A program made the position numbers and the translations under genes. A stretch of 64,000 nt of DNA from Haemophilus sp. (GTDB taxonomy: Bacteria; Pseudomonadota; Gammaproteobacteria; Enterobacterales; Pasteurellaceae): NCBI GenBank assembly GCA_019423025.1, contig JAHZCD010000003.1, forward strand, positions 151,259-215,258, read 5' to 3'. This document shows positions 34,167-43,405 of the stretch, piece by piece (the stretch's first letter is position 1; every line of letters starts with the position of its first letter). Under the pieces are notes generated by a model, which saw nothing but the letters and a program-made list of their open reading frames with translations, was not told the DNA's origin and did no database searches.

Positions 34167-35471
34167 ATGAATCAAGAAAGACTCAACGAAATCGAAAAAC
34201 CATTAATTCAAATTGTAGAACGAGATGTGGTTCCGGCTCTGGGCTGTACTGAACCTATCTCTTTAGCACTTGCCGCAGCAACGGCAGCCAAATATTTAGG
34301 CAAAACACCGGAACGTATTGAAGCTAAAGTATCACCAAACTTAATGAAAAATGGATTGGGCGTTGCAGTACCGGGAACGGGCATGGTCGGCTTGCCTATT
34401 GCTGCGGCAATTGGTGCTTTAGGTGGCGACCCTGAGGGTGAATTAGAAGTATTAAAACACATCACACCAGAACAAGTTTCACAAGCCAAAGCGATGCTTG
34501 ATAACAAGCTGGTGAATGTGGATATTCATCAAACCGATCATATTTTATATTCGGAAGCCGTGTTGTTTGCAGATAAGGACCGAGTGAAAGTAGCCATTCA
34601 AGATCAACACACAAACATCATTTTAATTGAAAAAAATGGCGAAGTTGTTTTTGAGAAAGAACACGATGAATGTGCTGATTGCGATCCTTATGATATTTTC
34701 AAACAGGTGAGCGCACGTGAAATCTTTGAATTTTCTTGTGAAGTCCAGCTCGATAAAATCAGCTTTGTCGGACAAGCTGCCGCACTCAACCGTGCTTTGT
34801 CTGACGAAGGATTACGCGAAAATTACGGTTTGCACATTGGCAGAACATTGCGTAAACAAGTCGGTAGCGGTTTAATGTCAGACGATTTGCTCAGCAAAAT
34901 TATGATCGAAACCACTGCAGCCTCCGATGCGCGTATGGGTGGGGCTACATTGCCAGCAATGAGCAATTCTGGTTCAGGCAACCAAGGGATTGCCGCGACT
35001 ATGCCCGTGGTTGTGGTCGCCGATTATTTAAACGTGAATGAAGAAAAACGTCTCCGAGCCCTCTTCTTATCACACTTAATGGCTATTTATATCCACAGCA
35101 AATTACCTAAACTGTCAGCCCTTTGTGCGGTAACAACTGCCTCTATGGGGAGCTGTGCAGGCATTGCCTATTTGCTTACGGGCAAATTTGAAACCGTGAG
35201 CATGGGGATTTGCAGCATGATTGGTGACATCAGCGGAATCATCTGCGATGGCGCATCCAATAGCTGTGCAATGAAAGTATCCACCAGCGTAGCTTCTGGC
35301 TATAAATCAGTTCTCATGGCAATGGATGAAACCCATGTGACAGGCAATGAAGGTATCGTTGAACACGATCTCGATCGCACTATCGACAATCTATGCTCGA
35401 TCGCTTCGAAGAGTATGCATCATATTGATCGCCAAGTGATTGAAATTATGGTGAGTAAACCTTGTCCTTAA
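34167..35471 (+). CDS. cyuA: L-cysteine desulfidase family protein (UPF0597)
   Basis: The 434-residue protein matches the YhaM/CyuA family, which includes L-cysteine desulfidases with an iron-sulfur cluster. Visible conserved pieces are ALGCTEPISLALAAATAA at the N-terminus, TTAASDARMGGATLPAMSNSGSGNQGI in the middle and several cysteines in the C-terminal half (SMGSCAGIAYLL, SMGICSMIGDISGIICDGASNSC). Function is assigned by family. It may form an operon with the cupin gene. A hairpin with variant uptake signal follows. Confidence 0.85.
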   Translation: MNQERLNEIEKPLIQIVERDVVPALGCTEPISLALAAATAAKYLGKTPERIEAKVSPNLMKNGLGVAVPGTGMVGLPIAAAIGALGGDPEGELEVLKHITPEQVSQAKAMLDNKLVNVDIHQTDHILYSEAVLFADKDRVKVAIQDQHTNIILIEKNGEVVFEKEHDECADCDPYDIFKQVSAREIFEFSCEVQLDKISFVGQAAALNRALSDEGLRENYGLHIGRTLRKQVGSGLMSDDLLSKIMIETTAASDARMGGATLPAMSNSGSGNQGIAATMPVVVVADYLNVNEEKRLRALFLSHLMAIYIHSKLPKLSALCAVTTASMGSCAGIAYLLTGKFETVSMGICSMIGDISGIICDGASNSCAMKVSTSVASGYKSVLMAMDETHVTGNEGIVEHDLDRTIDNLCSIASKSMHHIDRQVIEIMVSKPCP

Positions 35472-35480
35472 TGAAAATAA

Positions 35481-35517
35481 AGAGCGGTGAAAAATCCATA
35501 TAATTTTTTACCTCTCT
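35481..35517. terminator. Imperfect hairpin after cyuA
   Basis: AGAGCGGTGAAAAAT (35481-35495) faces ATTTTTTACCTCTCT (35503-35517), nearly complementary, with a variant uptake signal on the left arm. It probably ends cyuA; the tail is weak. Confidence 0.55.
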
Positions 35518-35535
35518 CATTGTGTATAATTTTAA

Positions 35536-35901
35536 TTAGAGTTTATTTTGAAAAGAACTAATAAAAGCAATTAATGCTGATTTTTGCTGTTCCGATAGTC
35601 CAATAATCATCTTCAACAAAACTTCATCTAACATTGTCATTTTTTCATTATCACCCACACCGTAACGCAACCATTCTGGTTTAACTGATAACCACTTAGA
35701 TAATGTTTCAATTTTATCCATTGATGGAATAGCCAAACCATTAAGCCATTTATGTACGGCTTGTTGAGTAACAGACTCATTTGGGTGTTGTAAATTAAAT
35801 TTAGTTGCTATTTCACTTGTCTTCAAATTCTGCATAGCCATTGCTGAAAGAGCTAGTTTTAAACGTGCACTAAATTTTTCTTTTTCACTTAATATTTTCA
35901 T
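35536..35901 (-). CDS. XRE-type helix-turn-helix regulator
   Basis: The 121-residue protein (ATG at 35901) has a helix-turn-helix core in residues 22-70: TSEIATKFNLQHPNESVTQ, then AVHKWLNGLAIPSMDKIE and LSKWLSVKPEWLRYG, which is typical of phage-type Cro/CI and XRE regulators. The C-terminal region is helical. A longer frame would start at 35946 but with no ribosome binding site. It is divergent from terC and separated by 100 bases with two palindromes, so it is a plausible regulator of the ter operon. The target is inferred from position. Confidence 0.8.
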   Translation of the reverse strand: MKILSEKEKFSARLKLALSAMAMQNLKTSEIATKFNLQHPNESVTQQAVHKWLNGLAIPSMDKIETLSKWLSVKPEWLRYGVGDNEKMTMLDEVLLKMIIGLSEQQKSALIAFISSFQNKL

Positions 35902-35939
35902 AATGAAAATAATTATGACGAAATCCAAAAAGATCTTGT

Positions 35940-35978
35940 AAACCATTTAGGTTTTTATATAAACTATATTGGTTTATA
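35940..35978. promoter_or_regulatory. Two perfect palindromes, candidate operators of the ter operon
   Basis: AAACC-ATTTA-GGTTT (35940-35954) and TATAAAC-TATATTG-GTTTATA (35958-35978) lie next to each other between the divergent regulator and terC. Both share the GGTTT/AAACC core. They fit binding sites for the helix-turn-helix protein; this is an inference. Confidence 0.55.
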
Positions 35979-36001
35979 GATTTTCATTTTAGGTTTCATC
36001 T

Positions 36002-37003
36002 ATGCATCATTTTGGATTTCCTTTCGAGGTTTTGGTTGTTTTCTTCTGTGCAATTTTATTCTCAATTTATATTGACTTAGTTTCTCACCGACATAGTAAA
36101 GAAATTACCGTAAAAAATGCCGCTCTTTGGTCAATTTTTTGGATTTCATTGGCATTATCGTTCTACTTTTATCTTTATTTCCGCTTTGAGCCGGAATGGG
36201 CAGATCTCTATCTTGCCGGTTATGTACTTGAAAAAAGTTTATCCATTGATAACTTGATGGTATTTGTTGCGATCTTTACATCTTTTGGTATCAAAGATCA
36301 CCTTCAACACCGTATTCTTTATTGGGGAATCTTAGGCGCATTGATTTTCCGAGCTATTTTCGTTGTAATTGGAACAGGATTATTTGCCGCCAGTCCTTGG
36401 ATTGGATTTATCTTTGCTGCATTTGTACTTTGGAGTGGTTGGAAAATGCTACGAGGCGGAGATGATAATGAAGAAGAAATCGAAGACTATACTCATCACT
36501 GGAGTGTTCGTTTAGTAGGGAAAATGATGCCTGTTTTCCCAAAACTATTGCAAGAAAAATTCTTTGTAAAACATAACGAATTAAATGCAGATCAAATAGT
36601 TTCCGTTACTCGTCAAGGTTTTCGTTACGCAACGCCTGCATTTTTATGTTTAATGGCAATTGAAACATCTGATGTAGCATTTGCCTTTGACTCAGTACCT
36701 GCTGTTATTGCTGTGACTCAAGAACCATTACTCGTTTATGCTTCAATGATTTTCGCAATTCTAGGATTACGTAGTCTCTATTTTATTCTTGCTGCACTCA
36801 CAAAATATCTTGTTCACCTTGAAAAAGCTGTCATTGCCTTATTGTTCTTTATTGGTATCAAAATGGGAATTCAATCTTGGAATCACGCGGTATTTGATAC
36901 AGGCATTCATATTTCTGCCAATGTTAGCCTTTATATTGTATTAGGTGTTTTATTTATTGGTGTTGTTGCTTCGTTTATTTTCCCTGAAAAACAAGAAGGA
37001 TAA
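36002..37003 (+). CDS. terC: TerC family membrane protein
   Basis: TerC proteins are seven- to nine-helix membrane proteins linked to tellurite resistance and to metal, especially manganese, handling. The 333 residues have the family motifs VLEKSLSIDNLMVFVAIF in the first half and AIETSDVAFAFDSVPAVIAVTQ in the second; the acidic and asparagine residues in these helices are conserved. It is the first gene of the ter operon. The stop is followed after four bases by the secreted-protein gene, so the two are probably coupled. Confidence 0.95.
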   Translation: MHHFGFPFEVLVVFFCAILFSIYIDLVSHRHSKEITVKNAALWSIFWISLALSFYFYLYFRFEPEWADLYLAGYVLEKSLSIDNLMVFVAIFTSFGIKDHLQHRILYWGILGALIFRAIFVVIGTGLFAASPWIGFIFAAFVLWSGWKMLRGGDDNEEEIEDYTHHWSVRLVGKMMPVFPKLLQEKFFVKHNELNADQIVSVTRQGFRYATPAFLCLMAIETSDVAFAFDSVPAVIAVTQEPLLVYASMIFAILGLRSLYFILAALTKYLVHLEKAVIALLFFIGIKMGIQSWNHAVFDTGIHISANVSLYIVLGVLFIGVVASFIFPEKQEG

Positions 37004-37007
37004 TGCA

Positions 37008-37376
37008 ATGAACGTAAAGAAATTTATTTTTCTGACCGCTTATTTTACCACTACAAATGTTTTGGCAAACCAACACTATATAACGCCACCAACATCATCT
37101 ACACGTGGATATGTTCCAGTAATTAGTGATGGAATGGAACAACAATGTGTTGAAATCTACAACCAAGCGAAATGGTTAGGTGATTCGCTTCAAAATACTT
37201 ATGTTGATCAATATTCGAGTGCATCAGTAAATGCTTATAACCAAAAAATATCTCAACATTCACAAATGATAAATTGGTTTAATCAAAATTGCGCAGGAAA
37301 ACAATCACGTTCTGCTTGTGAAGCTGCAATGGAACTAAATCGTAAAAATGGGATACCAACACAAAATTGCTATTAG
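37008..37376 (+). CDS. Small secreted protein of unknown function in the ter operon
   Basis: I do not recognise this 122-residue protein. It has a signal peptide MNVKKFIFLTAYFTTTNVLA with a likely cleavage after NVLA, then about 100 residues with four cysteines (EQQCVEI, NCAGKQS, SACEAA, QNCY) that could form two disulfides, and a Gln/Asn-rich central helix. AAGGA precedes the ATG by 8 bases; the longer upstream frame overlaps terC. It sits between terC and the first terY and is likely translated from the same transcript. Its periplasmic location contrasts with the cytoplasmic partners. Confidence 0.7.
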   Translation: MNVKKFIFLTAYFTTTNVLANQHYITPPTSSTRGYVPVISDGMEQQCVEIYNQAKWLGDSLQNTYVDQYSSASVNAYNQKISQHSQMINWFNQNCAGKQSRSACEAAMELNRKNGIPTQNCY

Positions 37377-37385
37377 GAGAAATTT

Positions 37386-38024
37386 ATGCGCCGTTTACCT
37401 GTTTATTTATTAGTCGATACTTCTGGCTCAATGATGGGCGAGGCTATTGAATCTGTGCGTAATGGTTTACAAATGCTAGTTTCTGCATTACGTCAAGATC
37501 CTTACGCGTTAGAAACGGCTTATCTATCTGTGATTACTTTTGATAGCAAAGCCAAACAAGTTACACCACTAACGGAGCTAATGAGCTTTCAGCTTCCAAC
37601 TATTGAAGCATCAGGCTTAACATCAATGGGCGAAGCGTTAAGTTTACTTACAGATTGTATCAATCGCGAGGTACAAAAAGGATCTGCGGAAATAAAAGGT
37701 GACTGGAAACCAGTTGTATTTTTACTTTCAGATGGTGTACCAACTGACGATTTGCAGAAAGGAATTAATGCATTAAAAACGGTGAAAACAGGAACTTTTG
37801 TCGCTTGTGCAGCCGGTGCCGGAGCTGATACCAACGTATTAAAACAAATTACAGAAAGCGTGGTGTCATTAGATACTGCTGATGCAAATTCAATTAAAGC
37901 CTTCTTTAAATGGGTTTCTGCATCGATTTCTGTTTCAAGCCAAAAAGTCGATCTTAACAAAAAAGATGTGGGCGGATTAGGTGAATTACCGCCACCACCA
38001 GCAGAATTAAACATTGTTTTATAA
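37386..38024 (+). CDS. TerY-like von Willebrand A protein 1
   Basis: A 212-residue single vWA domain. The metal-ion-dependent adhesion site is DTSGS (residues 11-15), with the threonine in SGLTSMGEA and the aspartate in LLSDGVPTDD. It is TerY-like (YPYALETAYLSVITF-type core). Such proteins bridge partners by metal-dependent contacts and belong to the cytoplasmic TerY-phosphorylation triad. The C-terminus carries a proline-rich tail (GELPPPPAELNIVL) also found in the next gene. Start AGGAGAAATTT-ATG. Confidence 0.88.
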   Translation: MRRLPVYLLVDTSGSMMGEAIESVRNGLQMLVSALRQDPYALETAYLSVITFDSKAKQVTPLTELMSFQLPTIEASGLTSMGEALSLLTDCINREVQKGSAEIKGDWKPVVFLLSDGVPTDDLQKGINALKTVKTGTFVACAAGAGADTNVLKQITESVVSLDTADANSIKAFFKWVSASISVSSQKVDLNKKDVGGLGELPPPPAELNIVL

Positions 38025-38041
38025 ATGGTTCGGCAAGAATT

Positions 38042-38680
38042 ATGGCAAGAAGATTACTCACGTATATTTGTATTGACACTTCTGGCTCAATGAAAGGAGA
38101 GCCGATTGAAGCAGTGAATGTCGGATTACAATCACTGCTTTCTGCATTAAGGCAAAATCCCTATGCACTTGAAAGTGTTTATCTTTCTATTTCCACTTTT
38201 GATACGCTGATCAAAAATGTCTTACCCTTGACCGCACTTGAAGATGTGGTATTGCCAACGATTTCTTGCCCTGATAGTGGCGCAACCTTTCTTGGAAAAA
38301 TGCTGGAAAATATCGTGCAAGCGGTTAAAAAAGATCGCCTTCTTGCAACAGCGGAACAAAAAGGCGATTGGCGTCCTATCTTGATTTTACTAACTGATGG
38401 CAAGCCTTCTGACACTTTGGCTTATGAGCAAGCCATTCCACAAATTAAATCCTTAAATTTTGGCAATATCGTGGCTTGTGCAGCAGGGCCAAAAGCAGAT
38501 CCTAATATTCTAAAAAAACTTACAGACACAGTTGTGTCATTAGACACTATGGATGCAAATAGTTTTTCTCAGTTCTTCCAATGGGTATCTGCTTCCGTAG
38601 CTCAAACCAGTGTTAGCGTGGGTGCAATCGATAATAACAGCCTGCCACCGCCACCTGATGAAATTAATATTGTATTCTAG
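38042..38680 (+). CDS. TerY-like von Willebrand A protein 2
   Basis: This 212-residue paralogue of the previous gene has the same vWA fold with DTSGS (12-16) and LLTDGKPSDT. It keeps the proline-rich C-terminus LPPPPDEINIVF. The one canonical uptake signal of the ter block lies inside, near 38230 (GACCGCACTTG). Start lies 17 bases after gene 1. Overall similarity is high enough to imply tandem duplication; the two may form a heterocomplex. Confidence 0.88.
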   Translation: MARRLLTYICIDTSGSMKGEPIEAVNVGLQSLLSALRQNPYALESVYLSISTFDTLIKNVLPLTALEDVVLPTISCPDSGATFLGKMLENIVQAVKKDRLLATAEQKGDWRPILILLTDGKPSDTLAYEQAIPQIKSLNFGNIVACAAGPKADPNILKKLTDTVVSLDTMDANSFSQFFQWVSASVAQTSVSVGAIDNNSLPPPPDEINIVF

Positions 38681-38688
38681 GAAAAATT

Positions 38689-39726
38689 ATGCGTCGTTTA
38701 CCAGTTTATATTGTTGTTGATATCTCTGAAAGCATGGCTGGCGAAAATCTTCGTCAAATGCAAGAAGGCATTAGCCGCTTGGTTAATCAACTTCGCCGTG
38801 ATCCTTACGCGTTGGAATCTGTTTATCTTTCTGTGATCGCATTTGCTGGGGCTGCTGGTACGCTTGCACCATTAACGGAATTAATGAGTTTTTACTCACC
38901 TCGTTTGCCGATTGGTTCTGGCACATCTATTGGTGCAGCACTTAATCATTTAATGGATTCCTTGGAAAAAGATATCGTGCGTAGTACGCCAGATAAAAAG
39001 GGGGATTGGAAACCATTGATTTACATTATGTCAGACGGTTCTCCAACAGATGATCCTACACAAGCTATTTCTCGCTGGAAACACCATTTTCAAAATAAAG
39101 CAAAGCTAATCAATATCGGCATTGGAAAATTTGCCAATCTTAATACACTAAATGAGATCAGCGACTTAACTTATCGCCTTGATGATGACGATATTGAAAA
39201 AGTTTACCGCGCTTTATGTGAATCTGTTGCTGATTCTATTTTAAGCCAAAGCCGTTCGTTAGGTGTGGAGTTACCTGTTTCGCTAAATAAAGAAATTTTA
39301 GAAAGCGGTGCAATTTCTTTAATTAAAGAAAAAGATCAATCGTTCGCCTTAGATGAAAATTATGCCATTATCGTAGGCAAATGCAGCAAAGTGAAATTGC
39401 CTTATTTAATGAAATATGAACGCATCGAGAACAGCCCATTGGACAATGCGATTTTCCAATATGTCGGCGTTTACCCTGCTGAAAAAGATTATGAAGATTG
39501 GTCTGATAATCGCCCAAATCATAGCAAAATCTCAACATCCCAACTTTGGGGTAGTGGCGGTTGCCCCCATTGTGGTGCTGCTTTTGGCTTGTGTATGTGT
39601 AGCTGCGGTCAGATTTTCTGTGCCAACGGCGAAAAAGAAGTTGTCTGCCCTGGTTGTAATGAAACATTGTATTTTAATGATGAAACCGATGATGTTAATT
39701 TCAATATTACGCGGGCAAGGGGCTAA
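38689..39726 (+). CDS. TerY-like von Willebrand A protein 3 with zinc ribbon
   Basis: The 345-residue third vWA protein has MIDAS DISES (residues 11-15) and the MSDGSPTDD site, and differs from the first two by a longer C-terminal half that ends in a cysteine-rich module CPHCGAAFGLCMCSC and CPGC (residues about 288-330), a TerY-C type zinc ribbon. This is the classical TerY architecture. It is followed after two bases by the PP2C gene. Confidence 0.88.
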   Translation: MRRLPVYIVVDISESMAGENLRQMQEGISRLVNQLRRDPYALESVYLSVIAFAGAAGTLAPLTELMSFYSPRLPIGSGTSIGAALNHLMDSLEKDIVRSTPDKKGDWKPLIYIMSDGSPTDDPTQAISRWKHHFQNKAKLINIGIGKFANLNTLNEISDLTYRLDDDDIEKVYRALCESVADSILSQSRSLGVELPVSLNKEILESGAISLIKEKDQSFALDENYAIIVGKCSKVKLPYLMKYERIENSPLDNAIFQYVGVYPAEKDYEDWSDNRPNHSKISTSQLWGSGGCPHCGAAFGLCMCSCGQIFCANGEKEVVCPGCNETLYFNDETDDVNFNITRARG

Positions 39727-39728
39727 AA

Positions 39729-41279
39729 ATGAATGCAGTTGAGCAATTAGAGAAATTTAAAACGTGGCTAAATCAAGCGGATGAAAAATGGCTTGATGCT
39801 TTTGCAAGCCAAAATTTTACACTGATTGCCCATCTTTCAGAAATGTGGCAACGCTTTCAAACATCTACAAATTCAACGTTACTGGAAAATGATATGTTGA
39901 TACTTCAACCAACAGAAATTACTCCGATACAAAAAAAAGATCTCATTATTACACTTCCAAATGCGAAGCAAGACGAACCTTACTCTTATTTAAAACCTGC
40001 CGAATTGCCTTTAGTTCAATCCATCAAAACAGAAGATGAAATTGGATTAACTTGGAATAGAGAAAACCAAACTTTGGAAGGTACTCCTACAAAAAGCGGT
40101 GAATTTTTAGTAACTTTTCAACTTGATGAAGGTCATTTAGCTCATACTACGTTGTTTGTTAATCCAAACCCTAAGTATTTATGGAAAAATATTCCTTCCG
40201 ATCCTAAATCTCGTTTTTGGAAATCGGATAGTGCAAATGAAAGAATTACAACAGAGAGTGGTCAATTAATCGCAGCGCGTATGCGCGGACGTACTCACGC
40301 AATGAAAGGAACATGCTGTGATGATGATTTTACTATCGGGTATCATGAAAAATCAAAATTTCATTTCATTGCTGTTGCCGACGGTGCTGGAAGTGCAGAA
40401 TTTTCTCGCCAAGGCTCAAAACTAGCTGTAGAGGCCGCAAAAGATAAATTTTTTGAATTACTGAATATTGAAGGTAAGGACTACCAAAAACTTTCCCAAA
40501 AAAACGAACCAGAACTCGCTTATATTACCAAAGTAATGTTTAAAGAAGCGGTTCAAGCCGCTTATCTTGCCCAAGAAACAGCGGCAAAAGATTATATTAT
40601 TGAACATAAATCACTTTCTTGCACATTACTGCTTGCGTTTACATTGCCTTTAATTGATGGGAAATGGTTCACTGCTTGTTATTGGGTGGGAGATGGTGCA
40701 GCAGCAATCTTTGATCCCGCTATACAAAAAATCAAATTATTGGGTGAAGTGGACTCAGGACAATATTCAGGTGAAACGCAATTTTTAACCTTAGCGGAAG
40801 CCAATGCGGAAAAAATCACCGCACGCATTTATACAGATATTCGTGATTATCCCCCAATTCTGATATTAATGACTGATGGCGTTTCCGATCCTAAATTTCA
40901 TAGTGATGTACAGCTCAAGACCTTTGAGGCTTGGCAAATCTTTTGGCAAGAGTTACGTGAACCATTACAAAAAGAGCAACCAGAAAAAGCCTTAGAGGAA
41001 TGGCTAGATTTCTTCTCAAAAGGAGAACACGATGATCGCACTTTAGCGATATTTATTCCGCAGTCTGAGTGGCAAGCGATGACTTATACATCAACGAATA
41101 ATGAAATTTTGGAGAAAGAGTCAACAATAGTGAATGAAATAGCTCCACAAGTGGCTGAAAATAATCAAGAATTTGCTAATGAAGAAGTCAGAACTACCAA
41201 CATTACTCAGAACAATGAAACAAAAACAATCACGCTCCAAAAAGCAAGTGATGTACAAGTTCAAAAAGGAGCTGAGTAA
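39729..41279 (+). CDS. PP2C-like protein phosphatase of the ter triad
   Basis: The 516-residue protein has a non-catalytic N-terminal region (1-170) with an immunoglobulin-like TWNRENQTLEGTPTKSGEFLVTF stretch, then a PP2C domain with VADGAGSAEFSRQGS, LLMTDGVSDP-like LMTDGVSDP and GEHDDRTLAIF metal-ligand motifs. The C-terminus (about 460-516) is acidic and disordered. PP2C phosphatases oppose the kinase encoded next; its stop overlaps the kinase start as TAATG. Cytoplasmic, no signal peptide. Confidence 0.87.
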   Translation: MNAVEQLEKFKTWLNQADEKWLDAFASQNFTLIAHLSEMWQRFQTSTNSTLLENDMLILQPTEITPIQKKDLIITLPNAKQDEPYSYLKPAELPLVQSIKTEDEIGLTWNRENQTLEGTPTKSGEFLVTFQLDEGHLAHTTLFVNPNPKYLWKNIPSDPKSRFWKSDSANERITTESGQLIAARMRGRTHAMKGTCCDDDFTIGYHEKSKFHFIAVADGAGSAEFSRQGSKLAVEAAKDKFFELLNIEGKDYQKLSQKNEPELAYITKVMFKEAVQAAYLAQETAAKDYIIEHKSLSCTLLLAFTLPLIDGKWFTACYWVGDGAAAIFDPAIQKIKLLGEVDSGQYSGETQFLTLAEANAEKITARIYTDIRDYPPILILMTDGVSDPKFHSDVQLKTFEAWQIFWQELREPLQKEQPEKALEEWLDFFSKGEHDDRTLAIFIPQSEWQAMTYTSTNNEILEKESTIVNEIAPQVAENNQEFANEEVRTTNITQNNETKTITLQKASDVQVQKGAE

Positions 41280-42778
41280 TGAGTAAGGTTATTACGCTCA
41301 CTGCAACAAATGGTGAAACCATTCAATTTGTTGATGAAATCAAGGCTCAAGGTGGAATGAAAGATGTGATGTTCTCACCTAATAAAGATTATGTTGTTGC
41401 TTTCTTCCGAGAACCAGCCGATCTTGCCACAAAAGAGCGGTTAGAAATGATCACTTGTACATATCGCGAGAAAATCTTTAATCAAGAAGGGGGCGAATAT
41501 CTTAAAAAATTATTCTGCTGGCCTACCGCCGTAGTGGAATATCAAGGAAAACTTGGTGTGGTGAGCCCTTTTTATCGTGATTGTTTTTTCTTCCAATATG
41601 GTAGCTGTAATAACGATATGTTGGGCATTAAAGGCAAAGATAAAGATGGTAAATGGTTCGCCAGTGCATCTAATCGCAATAAGTTTCTTGACTCGCGAGA
41701 GTTAGGCGATTGGATGTTGCATTTGAAAGTCTGCTTGATGCTGGCTCGTGCCGTTCGCCGTATGCATATGGCCGGATTAAGTCATAGTGACTTAGGTTAC
41801 AAAAACTGCTTAATCGATCCAACAACTGGTCAAGCGAGTTTAATTGATATTGACGGCTTAGTTGTGCCAGGGAAACATCCACCAACAGTGGTGGGAACAC
41901 CTGATTTTATTGCACCTGAAGTAGTGGCAACTCAACACTTAGACAAAAGTGATCCGAAACGTAAATTACCAAGTCGAACCACCGATCTACACGCATTAGC
42001 TGTTTTGATTTATATGTATTTACTTTATCGCCATCCACTTCGGGGAGATAAAGTCTTTGATATGAATGATAGCCAGCGTGATGAAGAATTAGGAATGGGA
42101 GAAAAGGCGTTATTCATTGAACACCCAACTGATCATTCTAATCGTATAAAACTAGGGAATGTTAAACCTAGCGAACAGCCTTGGAAAGACACACAAAAAA
42201 TGCCTTATACCATTACTGGCCCTTATTTAAGCGAATTATTTAAACGAGCTTTTATTGACGGCTTGCATAATCCTATTGCTCGCCCGACAGCAGATGAATG
42301 GGAACAGGCATTAGTAAAAACAGTAGATTTGCTTCAGCCTTGTCAAGGCGCTAATTGTGAACAGAAATGGTATGCTTTTGATAATTCTAAATCGCCCAAA
42401 TGTCCGTTTTGTGGCACAGCACATCAAGGTAAATTGCCCGTGTTAAATTTATATTCTGCTGCACCAAATGGCAGTTATCGCCCTGATAATCACAGAATTA
42501 TGGTCTACAGCGGGCAATCACTTTTTAAATGGCACGCTGACAACCGCATATTTCCTAATGAAAAATTGAAAGGTGAAGATGCTAAACGCATTGGCTATTT
42601 CGTGTTACATCAAGGAAATTGGTGGCTTGTGAACGAAAATCTGACTGATATGGTAGATGTCAATACGAAACAATCTATTCCTATTGGTGGAAAAGTAAAA
42701 CTCGAGGAAGGCGCCAAAATTCTTTTGAAAAAAGGCGAAGGCGGACGACTTATCGTTGTTCAAATGACTGGTTCATAA
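41279..42778 (+). CDS. Ser/Thr-like protein kinase with zinc ribbon
   Basis: The 499-residue protein has a eukaryotic-like kinase domain (about 25-330) with HSDLGYKN at 169-176 in place of the HRD loop, IDIDG at 189-193 in place of DFG, and an APE-like APEVV. Residues about 350-380 hold a CPFC zinc ribbon; the C-terminus (380-499) has an FHA- or beta-sandwich-like fold. It is the kinase of the TerY-phosphorylation triad with the vWA and PP2C partners. Overlap with PP2C supports a coupled kinase/phosphatase pair. Confidence 0.87.
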   Translation: MSKVITLTATNGETIQFVDEIKAQGGMKDVMFSPNKDYVVAFFREPADLATKERLEMITCTYREKIFNQEGGEYLKKLFCWPTAVVEYQGKLGVVSPFYRDCFFFQYGSCNNDMLGIKGKDKDGKWFASASNRNKFLDSRELGDWMLHLKVCLMLARAVRRMHMAGLSHSDLGYKNCLIDPTTGQASLIDIDGLVVPGKHPPTVVGTPDFIAPEVVATQHLDKSDPKRKLPSRTTDLHALAVLIYMYLLYRHPLRGDKVFDMNDSQRDEELGMGEKALFIEHPTDHSNRIKLGNVKPSEQPWKDTQKMPYTITGPYLSELFKRAFIDGLHNPIARPTADEWEQALVKTVDLLQPCQGANCEQKWYAFDNSKSPKCPFCGTAHQGKLPVLNLYSAAPNGSYRPDNHRIMVYSGQSLFKWHADNRIFPNEKLKGEDAKRIGYFVLHQGNWWLVNENLTDMVDVNTKQSIPIGGKVKLEEGAKILLKKGEGGRLIVVQMTGS

Positions 42779-42814
42779 GATTTATTAACCTAATAACAAC
42801 TGGAGAATTATAAT

Positions 42815-43393
42815 ATGGCAATTTCATTAACCAAAGGTCAAAACGTTTCATTAAGTAAAACTGATCCGAGCTTAAAAAATGTGTTGGTTGGTTTAGGGTG
42901 GGATGCTCGTTCAACTGATGGGCAAGACTTTGACTTAGACGCAAGTGTATTTATGGCAACAGAAAATGGTAAAGTGCCTTCTGATAGACATTTTATTTTC
43001 TATAATCAATTAGTTTCACTTTGTGGTGGTGTAGAGCATACTGGCGATAACCTCACCGGTGATGGAGATGGTGATGATGAAAGCGTGATAGTTCGCTTAG
43101 ACAAAGTAGAAAGTAATATCAAATCACTTTTTATTACTGTAACTATTCACGATGCAGAAGCTCGTCGTCAAAATTTTGGTCAAGTCAGCAATGCATTCGT
43201 ACGTATTGTTAATAATGATACTAGTGATGAAATTGTTCGTTTTGATCTTTCTGAAGATTACAGTACCGAAACAGCAATGGTGTTTGGTGAAATTTATCGT
43301 CATAACGGTGAATGGAAATTTCGTGCAATTGGTCAAGGATATACAGGGGGATTATATTCACTTTGTCAACAGTATGGTGTAAATGTTGGTTAA
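42815..43393 (+). CDS. terD: TerD family protein
   Basis: TerD proteins are cytoplasmic calcium-binding proteins of the ter stress system. The 192 residues show the family start MAISLTKGQNVSLSKTDPSL, the Ca-binding DGQDFDLDAS and the second acidic loop NLTGDGDGDDES. The C-terminal region FGEIYRHNGEWKFRAIGQG is highly conserved. Start GGAGAATTATA-ATG. It follows the kinase after 36 bases and precedes a second TerD-domain gene by 12. Confidence 0.93.
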   Translation: MAISLTKGQNVSLSKTDPSLKNVLVGLGWDARSTDGQDFDLDASVFMATENGKVPSDRHFIFYNQLVSLCGGVEHTGDNLTGDGDGDDESVIVRLDKVESNIKSLFITVTIHDAEARRQNFGQVSNAFVRIVNNDTSDEIVRFDLSEDYSTETAMVFGEIYRHNGEWKFRAIGQGYTGGLYSLCQQYGVNVG

Positions 43394-43405
43394 TTGGAGT
43401 GAGAA

